DNA from: Accumulibacter appositus
Lineage (GTDB): Bacteria; Pseudomonadota; Gammaproteobacteria; Burkholderiales; Rhodocyclaceae
Length of the DNA: 64,000 bases
Strand: one strand, 5' to 3'
Assembly: GCF_035440685.1 (NCBI RefSeq)
Contig: NZ_DAORMW010000014.1
How positions within the stretch are numbered: the stretch's first letter is position 1; the number at the start of each line of letters is the position of its first letter. Under the pieces are notes generated by a model. The model made no database searches, was not told the DNA's origin, and worked only from the letters and a program-made list of their open reading frames with translations. The position numbers and the translations under genes were made by a program. Of this stretch, positions 57,711 to 64,000 are shown piece after piece.

Positions 57711-58085
57711 TCAACCCTTCCGCCGCAGGCGAAGCGTGCGAAAGACGCCGATCGCCACGCCGATGGTGATGCAGGTGGCGAGCGTCGCCAGGACATCGCT
57801 CCAGCGTGTTTGCTCGGCGCCGATAGCAGAAGACCAGACGGCGGTGAGCAAACCACCGGCGAGCACACCGAGTACGGCACCAAGAAAGATGGCGCCTTGC
57901 ATCGCTCCGCGTCGACCGTCCTCGCCACAGCAATAGGGACAGTAGCGCGAGTCGCCGGGCAGTATCCGCTGGCAGCTGCCGCAGACGATCGGCTCGATCA
58001 TGGCGCCGTCGCTAGTCACCACCGACGCCGTGGACACCGCATCAGCATCTGGGCCAGCGGGACGCAGGGGAGTATCGGTGCCCAT
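57711..58085 (-). CDS. Small zinc-ribbon membrane protein
   Basis: A 124-residue protein: N-terminal zinc ribbon (CGSCQRILPGDSRYCPYCC, two CxxC pairs) and two hydrophobic helices (AIFLGAVLGVLAGGLLTAV and VLATLATCITIGVAIGVF). Its ATG overlaps the purB stop (TGATG), so expression is coupled to purB. No family is recognised beyond the zinc ribbon; function unknown. Confidence 0.7.
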   Translation of the reverse strand: MGTDTPLRPAGPDADAVSTASVVTSDGAMIEPIVCGSCQRILPGDSRYCPYCCGEDGRRGAMQGAIFLGAVLGVLAGGLLTAVWSSAIGAEQTRWSDVLATLATCITIGVAIGVFRTLRLRRKG

Positions 58086-59452
58086 CAAATTCTCCTCGCC
58101 AGTTCGGCAGCCATGCCGGTGTAGCCCCAAGGCGTCAGCGCAAGCAGCTCGGCCTTGGCTGCCGGCGGAATTTCCAGCGCCGCGACAAAATCCTGCATCG
58201 CCTGCCGCGAAACGCGTTTGCCGCGAGTCAGCTCCTTGAGTTTCTCGTAGGGGTTGGCGACCGCATAGCGCCGCATCACCGTCTGCACCGGCTCGGCGAG
58301 CAGCTCCCAGTTGGCATCCAGATCGGCATGCAGGCGCGCCGCGTCGGCTTCGAGCTTATTCAGGCCGCGGAGCAGCGAATCGTAGGCGAGCAGCGTGTAG
58401 CCGAGCGCCACCCCCATATTGCGCAACACCGTCGAATCGGTCAGGTCGCGCTGCCAGCGCGAGATCGGCAGCTTCTCGGCAAGATGGCGTAGTAAGGCAT
58501 TGGCCAAACCGAGGTTTCCTTCCGAGTTCTCGAAATCGATCGGATTGACCTTGTGCGGCATGGTCGACGAGCCGATCTCGCCGGCCTTGAGCTTCTGCTT
58601 GAAGAAGCCGAGCGAGATGTAGCCCCAAAGGTCACGGTTCAGGTCGACCAGAATCAGGTTGGCGCGCGCAAAGGCGTCGAACAGCTCCGACATGGCGTCG
58701 TGCGGCTCGATCTGAATGGTATAGGGATTGAACTCCAGGCCCAGCGATTCGACGAAGCGACGCGCCAGATTCTCCCAGTCAAAACCCGGGTAAGCCGCAA
58801 GATGAGCATTGTAGTTGCCCACCGCCCCATTGATCTTGCCGAGCAGCGCCACCCTGGCGATGCCCGCGCGTGCGCGGGCCAGACGATGGGTGACATTGGC
58901 CATTTCCTTGCCGAGCGTCGTCGGCGTCGCCGGCTGGCCGTGCGTACGCGACATCATCGGCAATTCGGCAAATTCGTGGGCCAGATCGCGCAGGCGCGCC
59001 AGAATGCGGTCCAGCATTGGCAACATCGTTTCGTCACGCGCCGACTGCAGCATCAGGGCATGCGCGAGATTGTTGATATCCTCGGACGTGCACGCGAAGT
59101 GGATGAACTCGGCAACGGCCATCACTTCCGCATTGCCCGCCAGGCGCTGCTTGATCCAGTACTCGAGGGCTTTCACGTCATGGTTGGTCACCGCCTCGAT
59201 CGCTTTCACCTCGGCTGCCTGCGGCGGGCCGAAATCGCTGACCAGGGCGTCGAGTTCGGCCAGGGTCGCCCCAGAAAAGGCCGGGATTTCGACGAAATGT
59301 GGCTCGGCAGCGAGCCCCTTCAGCCACTCGATCTCGACCTGCAAGCGACGACGAATGAGTCCGTATTCGGAGAATTGGGAGCGTAGTGGGTCAAGCTTGC
59401 CGGCATAACGGCCGTCCAGCGGAGAAAGGGCAACAAGTGCGGAATCAGGCAT
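58085..59452 (-). CDS. purB: Adenylosuccinate lyase
   Basis: The 455-residue enzyme belongs to the fumarase/aspartase superfamily. It cleaves SAICAR and adenylosuccinate in purine synthesis. Seen: ALSPLDGRYAGKLDPLRSQF, HFACTSEDINNLAHAL (catalytic His context), SRTHGQPATPTTLGKE, and the family signature GSSTMPHKVNPIDFENSEGN. ATG 59452 starts the typical MPDSALVALSP; the open frame extending to 60178 lies over the opposite-strand gene and is rejected. Two small genes follow in coupled order. Confidence 0.97.
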   Translation of the reverse strand: MPDSALVALSPLDGRYAGKLDPLRSQFSEYGLIRRRLQVEIEWLKGLAAEPHFVEIPAFSGATLAELDALVSDFGPPQAAEVKAIEAVTNHDVKALEYWIKQRLAGNAEVMAVAEFIHFACTSEDINNLAHALMLQSARDETMLPMLDRILARLRDLAHEFAELPMMSRTHGQPATPTTLGKEMANVTHRLARARAGIARVALLGKINGAVGNYNAHLAAYPGFDWENLARRFVESLGLEFNPYTIQIEPHDAMSELFDAFARANLILVDLNRDLWGYISLGFFKQKLKAGEIGSSTMPHKVNPIDFENSEGNLGLANALLRHLAEKLPISRWQRDLTDSTVLRNMGVALGYTLLAYDSLLRGLNKLEADAARLHADLDANWELLAEPVQTVMRRYAVANPYEKLKELTRGKRVSRQAMQDFVAALEIPPAAKAELLALTPWGYTGMAAELARRI

Positions 59453-59536
59453 GGCGTGCGTCCTTGAGGCGTGTGCAGGATAGCCCGCTATTTTACCCGT
59501 CCCCGGCATGCGCTTGTAATTGAGATGCGACGGCAA

Positions 59537-59545
59537 TGCTATAAT
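59537..59545 (+). promoter_or_regulatory. Extended -10 promoter candidate for the GST-like gene
   Basis: TGCTATAAT (TATAAT 59540-59545) lies 39 bases before the start, identical to the element in front of yajC. No good -35 seen. Confidence 0.6.
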
Positions 59546-59575
59546 TGTGCGCAAACATTTACCATCGGGAAACAA

Positions 59576-60184
59576 ATGAAGCTCATCGGATCGCTGACCA
59601 GCCCCTACGTCCGCAAGGCACGCGTCGTTCTGGCAGAAAAGAAAATCGACTATGAGTTTGAGCTCGACTCGCCATGGACAGCGGCAACGCAGGTGGCCAA
59701 CGTCAACCCGCTGGGCAAGATACCGGTCCTTGTTCTGGACGACAACACCAGCCTTTTCGACTCGCGAGTGATTGTCGAGTACTTGGACAATGTCGCGCCG
59801 AACAACAAATTGATGCCAAACCAGAACCGCGAGCGCATTGAAGTCAAGCGCTGGGAAGCGCTGGCGGACGGCGTCTGTGATGCCGCCGCGCTGACCTTCC
59901 TCGAAAAAAAACGCCCGGCCGCTCAGCAAGGCGCCGACTGGATCGCCCGTCAGGAAGAAAAAATCGGCCGCAGCCTGGAATTCATGGCCGAAGAGCTGGG
60001 TGACAAGAGCTTCTGCATGGGCATGCATCTCTCTCTCGCCGACGTCGCCGTCGGGTGCGCACTCGGCTACCTCGCTTTCCGTTTCCCGGAAATCAACTGG
60101 CAGGAACGGCACGCCAACCTCGCCCGCCTGTACGGCAAACTGATGGCGCGCTCCGCCTTCACCGAGACCGTACCGCACGACTGA
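59576..60184 (+). CDS. Glutathione S-transferase-like protein (SspA/GST family)
   Basis: The 202-residue protein has an N-terminal thioredoxin-fold GST domain (GSLTSPYVRKARVVLAEK, NPLGKIPVLVLDD, FDSRVIVEYLD) and an all-helical C-terminal domain. The Ser-Pro-Tyr motif provides the catalytic Ser. Such proteins conjugate glutathione or reduce disulfides; some SspA relatives regulate transcription. ATG 59576 follows GGGAAA. It is divergent from purB. Confidence 0.85.
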   Translation: MKLIGSLTSPYVRKARVVLAEKKIDYEFELDSPWTAATQVANVNPLGKIPVLVLDDNTSLFDSRVIVEYLDNVAPNNKLMPNQNRERIEVKRWEALADGVCDAAALTFLEKKRPAAQQGADWIARQEEKIGRSLEFMAEELGDKSFCMGMHLSLADVAVGCALGYLAFRFPEINWQERHANLARLYGKLMARSAFTETVPHD

Positions 60185-60271
60185 TCAGGGGACTGGCCGC
60201 GCGCTCCGCTCGCTCGCCCCAGCGCCTCGGTAACCAGCCAACCAGCATCCGCCATCACCCGGCACGGAAGT

Positions 60272-61234
60272 TCAACGGCTGCGGCCACTTCCTGGCGGTG
60301 ACGTGATGGCGTCGGCATCGACTCCCTGGGCACCGACCTCGACCGCATCCGCCTTGCCGTCTTCCTGCAGCAAGGCCTCTTCCGCCCGGCGGTTGAGAAC
60401 GATGATACTGATCCGGCGATTAATCGAGCTGAGCGGATCGTTCTTGTCGAAGAGGACGGTGGACGACAGACCGACCACGCGCAACACCTTATGCTCGTCC
60501 ATGCCGCCGGCAATCAACTCGCGGCGCGAAGCGTTGGCACGATTGGCCGACAACTCCCAGTTCGAGAAACCCTTGGCGCCACCACTGAACTGCGCAGCAT
60601 CGGTATGCCCGGAAAGGCTCAACTTGTTCGGCACGGCATTCAGCGCTTTGCCGATTTCATGCAGTATGGTGCGCGTATAGCCCTTCAGCTCGGCGCTGCT
60701 GGTGTCGAACATCGGGCGATTCTGTTCGTCGACGATCTGGATGCGCAAGCCCTCGCTGGTGATATCGATCAACAACTGGCTCTTGAACTGCCTGAGCGCC
60801 GGATTGCTTTCAATCAGTTTTTCGATATTCGCCTTGAGTTCCCCCAGCATCAGCGTCTCGCGCTCCTCAAAGACCTTGCGCGCGTGCTCGGCATTGGTCT
60901 CCTTGAGGTTGATCGGCTTGTCCTTGGCTTCGATGTCGCCTCTCTTGACCTGACCCGCACTGCGCGTCAGATCCTGGCCTCCGCCCTTGAGAACGCTCGA
61001 GCTGTCGCCGGTCCCCGAGCCTCCCTGCGAGGCGATCTTCAACGGGTTCTGGAAATAGTCCGCGATCCCCTGCAGATCACCGCTGGCCGTCGAGCCGAGC
61101 AACCACATCAGCAGGAAGAACGCCATCATCGCAGTCACGAAGTCGGCGTAGGCGATCTTCCAGGCACCTCCGTGGTGTCCGCCCGCAACCTTCTTGATCC
61201 GCTTGATGACGATCGGCCGTACATCTTCGCTCAT
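60272..61234 (-). CDS. motB: Flagellar motor stator protein MotB
   Basis: The 320-residue subunit has one N-terminal helix with the proton-channel Asp in YADFVTAMMAFFLLMWLL (Asp31) and a C-terminal OmpA/peptidoglycan-binding domain (SLSGHTDAAQF, SANRANASRRELI, DPLSSINRRISIIVL). It anchors the stator to the wall. The tail after the OmpA domain is disordered. ATG 61234; 32 bases after motA. Confidence 0.95.
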   Translation of the reverse strand: MSEDVRPIVIKRIKKVAGGHHGGAWKIAYADFVTAMMAFFLLMWLLGSTASGDLQGIADYFQNPLKIASQGGSGTGDSSSVLKGGGQDLTRSAGQVKRGDIEAKDKPINLKETNAEHARKVFEERETLMLGELKANIEKLIESNPALRQFKSQLLIDITSEGLRIQIVDEQNRPMFDTSSAELKGYTRTILHEIGKALNAVPNKLSLSGHTDAAQFSGGAKGFSNWELSANRANASRRELIAGGMDEHKVLRVVGLSSTVLFDKNDPLSSINRRISIIVLNRRAEEALLQEDGKADAVEVGAQGVDADAITSPPGSGRSR

Positions 61235-61266
61235 TTGGCGCCTCCCGTCAGTCGCATCCGCATGGC

Positions 61267-62124
61267 CTATTTTCCTTTGCGATTCTTGAGTTCTTCCTCA
61301 AGCTCGCTGAAAGTCGGGCGCACTCCGGAGGCCAGTGTCTTGCGACCGAACTCGACCGCCACTTGCGGCGCGTAGCCGGACATTGATGCCAGCAGGACGA
61401 CCTTGATTACCTGATAGATCTTCGACCCATCCTGCGCCTTCTGCTCGAGCAAGCTAGCCACCGGTGAGACGAAGCCGTAGGCAATGAGAATACCGAGGAA
61501 GGTGCCGACCAGCGCGCCGCCGATCATCTTTCCCAGCACTGCTGGCGGTTCGCCGACCGAGCCCATGACATTCACCACCCCCATCACGGCGACGATGATA
61601 CCGAACGCCGGCACCGCGTCGCCAACCTTGGAAACCACGTGCGCTGGCGTCTCGACCTCATGATGGTGGGTTTCGATTTCGATATCCATCAGATTCTCGA
61701 TCTCGATGGCGTTGAGGTTGCCGCCGACCATCATGCGCAAATAGTCGGTGATGAACTCCATCACATGATGATCATTGGCGAGCGTCGGGTACTTGCTGAA
61801 AATCGGGCTGTCGCGCGGGTTCTCGACGTCATTTTCGATCGACATCAGACCTTCCTTGCGCACCTTTGCCAGGACCTCGAAGAGCATCGCCAGCAGGTCT
61901 ACGTACAAGACCTTGGTGAACTTCGAGCCCTTGAAGATCCCCGGCAAGGCGCCGATCGTTGACTTGATGACCTTCAACTCGTTACTGGCGACAAAGCCAC
62001 CGATCGTCAAACCAACGATGGCAATGTATTCCATCGGCACCCACAGCGCCGCCAGGCTGCCGTGAACCGCATAGGTCCCCAGCGCTGCCGCCAGAATAAT
62101 TACGTAGCCAACAATCAGAAACAT
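61267..62124 (-). CDS. motA: Flagellar motor stator protein MotA
   Basis: A 285-residue subunit with four membrane helices and the cytoplasmic loop (RKEGLMSIENDVENP) carrying the charged residues that contact the rotor FliG. The stretch AVMGVVNVMGSVGEPPAVLG contains the essential prolines. Motor proteins MotA and MotB form the proton channel. ATG 62124 with AAGGGGGG upstream. First gene of a motAB operon; no other flagellar genes lie in the window, and no clear FliA promoter was found in the 295-base gap. Confidence 0.96.
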   Translation of the reverse strand: MFLIVGYVIILAAALGTYAVHGSLAALWVPMEYIAIVGLTIGGFVASNELKVIKSTIGALPGIFKGSKFTKVLYVDLLAMLFEVLAKVRKEGLMSIENDVENPRDSPIFSKYPTLANDHHVMEFITDYLRMMVGGNLNAIEIENLMDIEIETHHHEVETPAHVVSKVGDAVPAFGIIVAVMGVVNVMGSVGEPPAVLGKMIGGALVGTFLGILIAYGFVSPVASLLEQKAQDGSKIYQVIKVVLLASMSGYAPQVAVEFGRKTLASGVRPTFSELEEELKNRKGK

Positions 62125-62419
62125 CCGCCCCCCCTTGTCATCGCGCTCCAGGTACGCGTCGCTGACTTAACACAGCATTGTCGCGCATTGTAGCCAGATT
62201 GCACGCCGCAGGCACAGCTCAAAAGGCAAGGTCGCACCTCTTCTTCAGAAGAATGCCGCGTTGTTAGCGGCGCCAAAGGCGCTGTTTCCCCTGCGACCGT
62301 GCCCGTGCGACGCATACACGCGCCGGCAGAGGCCACCGCCGTCGCCGCAGACAATGCCCTGCACACCGGAATCAGATAAACTTGCGCCGTCATCGAACGT
62401 CGTGCGGGGACTCCGAGAA

Positions 62420-62965
62420 ATGCACTTCTGCAGCCAATGCGGCGAGACGGTCCGCCTGTCGATTCCGGAGGGCGACAACCTCCCCCGCCACGTGTGCGAG
62501 AGCTGTGGCACGATCCATTACCAGAACCCGAAGCTGGTGATCGGCTGCATTGCCGAATGGCAAGGGAAGATCCTCCTGTGCAGACGTTCGATCGCCCCAC
62601 GCTATGGCATGTGGACGCTGCCTGCAGGATTCATGGAGAACGGTGAAACGACGCGCCAGGCCGCGCTGCGCGAAACACTTGAAGAAGCATGCGCACGCAT
62701 CGACCTCGGCGAGCTTTTCTCGCTGGTCAACATCCCGCACATCAACCAGGTGCACCTGTTCTACCGTGCCCGTCTGCTCGATACCGGCTTCGCAGCCGGC
62801 CTGGAAACGCTCGAGACAGCACTCTTCGCCGAGCAAGCGATCCCCTGGCAGGAGCTCGCTTTTCAGAGCGTCACGCTCTGCTTGCGGGCCTATTTTGCCG
62901 ACCGCAAGGCGGGCCGCTTCGTGCTCCACGAAGACGAGCTGCGACCCGCAACGGCGAAGGCCTGA
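62420..62965 (+). CDS. NUDIX hydrolase with N-terminal zinc ribbon
   Basis: A 181-residue protein: zinc ribbon CSQCGETVRLSIPEGDN then CESCG (two CxxC pairs), followed by a Nudix domain with the box GFMENGETTRQAALRETLEE (GX5EX7REUXEE; the final Gly is replaced). The layout resembles NudC-like or ADP-ribose/NADH pyrophosphatases without the N-terminal NudC domain. Substrate unknown. ATG 62420 is divergent from motA. Confidence 0.85.
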   Translation: MHFCSQCGETVRLSIPEGDNLPRHVCESCGTIHYQNPKLVIGCIAEWQGKILLCRRSIAPRYGMWTLPAGFMENGETTRQAALRETLEEACARIDLGELFSLVNIPHINQVHLFYRARLLDTGFAAGLETLETALFAEQAIPWQELAFQSVTLCLRAYFADRKAGRFVLHEDELRPATAKA

Positions 62966-63081
62966 CCCAGGACACGCGCGAGCAACAGCGGCAGCAGCTT
63001 GTGCTCCCCTTTCGGCCACCCGGCGCGGCCGCCGCCAGCGCGCACCGTGCGCCGCCAACGGCGATCAGAAAAAGGCGCGGC

Positions 63082-63222
63082 CTACCTTCTGTGCCGCTGT
63101 TCATCCTCACGCATCTTCTTGCGAAAGAAATACGGGAACCAGAGCGACATGCCGAGGAGGAAAACGATCACGAACACGCTGAATAGCCCGTAATCACTCG
63201 AAAGCAGCAGATCCAAAGCCAT
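63082..63222 (-). CDS. DUF3149 small membrane protein (46 aa)
   Basis: A 46-residue product with a single helix: LSSDYGLFSVFVIVFLLGMS then LWFPYFFRKKMREDEQ. This is the DUF3149 pattern of tiny proteins near cytochrome oxidase genes. ATG 63222 has AAAGG upstream and lies three bases after the fixH stop. It was found by reading the sequence and is shorter than usual gene-length cutoffs. Function unknown. Confidence 0.8.
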   Translation of the reverse strand: MALDLLLSSDYGLFSVFVIVFLLGMSLWFPYFFRKKMREDEQRHRR

Positions 63223-63225
63223 CGC

Positions 63226-63783
63226 TCACCTTTCTTTATCAACTGAACTCTTTTCTTCGGAAGGCCTGACTTCCGCCGAGGGCAACAGCGTCAGCGCCGG
63301 CTGTTTCTCGCTCTCCCAGTCGCCGGCCAACAGCCATTCCTGCCGCTCGTCTTCTAGAACGAGACGCCAGCGGCCATGAATCGGCGCCAACTCGGCGCCA
63401 TAGACACCGCCGCCTTCGGAGCGCAGGGAAACACGCTGATCGAAACCCGGCCGCGTCGGGTGCGTGACGCGCAAAGCGAGCTTTGCCGGCAAGAGCGTGC
63501 CTTCATTGGCGCGCAGCAGAACGCGAATGCGATCGTTATTCCCGCCGAGGATCAGCTCCGCCTCGAGTCCCAACTCGGCCGCGCGCCGATCACGCTCGCC
63601 GCGTTGATTGATCGCCAATCCCTGCTTGTAGTAGTCATCGGCAACCAGGCCATCATCGCTGATCACCGCCAGATAGGCCGTCGCCACCCCGGCGACGATG
63701 ACCACCGCCGGCCCGAGCATGATCAGCCAGGGCCAGGGCTCGCGGTACCATGGGCCGCTGTCGGTCGCGCGCTTGCTCCTCAT
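63226..63783 (-). CDS. fixH: FixH-family protein
   Basis: The 185-residue protein has one N-terminal helix (PWLIMLGPAVVIVAGVATAYL) and an extracytoplasmic beta domain, with the FixH-type DDGLVADDYYKQGLAIN. FixH is needed for assembly of cbb3 cytochrome oxidase, probably with copper delivery. Its ATG overlaps the ccoG stop (TGATG), so ccoG-fixH-DUF3149 form one operon. The C-terminal 30 residues are disordered. Confidence 0.9.
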   Translation of the reverse strand: MRSKRATDSGPWYREPWPWLIMLGPAVVIVAGVATAYLAVISDDGLVADDYYKQGLAINQRGERDRRAAELGLEAELILGGNNDRIRVLLRANEGTLLPAKLALRVTHPTRPGFDQRVSLRSEGGGVYGAELAPIHGRWRLVLEDERQEWLLAGDWESEKQPALTLLPSAEVRPSEEKSSVDKER

Positions 63784-64000
63784 GGCATGAAGAAGCTCGC
63801 TTTTTCGCGAACCGCTACCTTATCGTCAGTCTCGGAGCGGACCTCGAAGAAAATCTCATTGGAGCCTTTTTTCCCGGCCCCCGGCTCGACTCGCGCCGAA
63901 AGCGCAACCGTCTCCGACGAAGCGGCTGGCAGCTCAACCTGACGCTCGCCAACGATATCGATACCGTCGATACCACTGACGCTGATCGCATAGCGGTGCG
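63780..64000 (-). CDS. ccoG: Cytochrome oxidase accessory protein CcoG, C-terminal part (start beyond window)
   Basis: The frame enters from the right edge; the last 72 residues are seen. They form the C-terminal immunoglobulin-like domain of CcoG/RdxA/FixG (YAISVSGIDGIDIVGE, FFEVRSETDDKVAVREKASF, ending FMP). CcoG is a polyferredoxin that supports copper handling in cbb3 oxidase assembly. Assignment comes from the domain fragment plus its coupling to fixH. The ferredoxin part lies outside the window. Confidence 0.75.
   Translation of the reverse strand, partial: HRYAISVSGIDGIDIVGERQVELPAASSETVALSARVEPGAGKKGSNEIFFEVRSETDDKVAVREKASFFMP

Noticed and set aside
59453..60178. N-terminal extension of purB by about 240 residues
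   Set aside because: Standard PurB begins at 59452; the extension overlaps the opposite-strand GST gene and the shared promoter.

Overview
The window is GC-rich bacterial chromosome, and most of its genes look betaproteobacterial. The best guess is a Rhodocyclaceae-type organism close to 'Candidatus Accumulibacter'. That placement is an inference from gene content (ethylmalonyl-CoA pathway, ccoG-fixH-DUF3149 cluster, DUF2322 beside purB, motAB, LysR/DoxX, MXKDX-type secreted peptide). No rRNA, tRNA or CRISPR array was seen.

Region 1-14.3 kb is mixed and partly accessory. It holds a cut-off membrane-anchored protein, an alpha/beta hydrolase, a WGR-like small protein, a two-ORF remnant, a lycopene-cyclase-domain membrane protein, a FIST-GGDEF diguanylate cyclase, and a LysR/DoxX/extradiol-dioxygenase group. 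Next come a 5'-truncated extradiol dioxygenase and a non-coding, possibly intron-derived stretch. They lead into a visibly AT-rich gene (9659-11200, minus strand) that fuses a TIR domain to a complete ROK sugar-kinase domain. A SAM methyltransferase flanked by a 22-bp direct repeat, an IS1182-type transposase remnant and an ArsP-type permease with a thioredoxin-like partner close the region.

Region 14.4-28.2 kb carries envelope and housekeeping functions: an MXKDX-type secreted peptide, a TPR-HupE pair, a UvrD-type helicase, an MscS channel next to a DUF389-OmpA protein, a TauE/SafE transporter, a BNR-repeat protein paired with a MoaD/ThiS protein, and three uncharacterised proteins.

Region 28.4-52.6 kb is a carbon-assimilation island. 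Eight minus-strand genes encode (R)-enoyl-CoA hydratase, a quinone-oxidoreductase-like MDR, crotonyl-CoA carboxylase/reductase carrying a C-terminal CBS pair, a MeaB-like GTPase, ethylmalonyl-CoA mutase, mesaconyl-CoA hydratase, methylsuccinyl-CoA dehydrogenase and a large citrate-lyase-like protein. Beside them lies the mesaconyl-C4 branch of the 3-hydroxypropionate bi-cycle: meh on the minus strand, then mct-mcl-mch on the plus strand. A 2-oxoacid oxidoreductase operon with a GltD-ferredoxin fusion subunit follows, then pyruvate phosphate dikinase. Read together, the genes could turn acetyl-CoA plus CO2 into pyruvate through mesaconyl-CoA and citramalyl-CoA, and on to PEP. This combined route is an inference.

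Region 52.7-64 kb is conserved core: tgt-yajC-secD-secF, purB with two small partners, a GST/SspA-like protein, motA-motB, a NUDIX hydrolase, and a cbb3-oxidase maturation cluster (ccoG cut off at the right edge, fixH, DUF3149).
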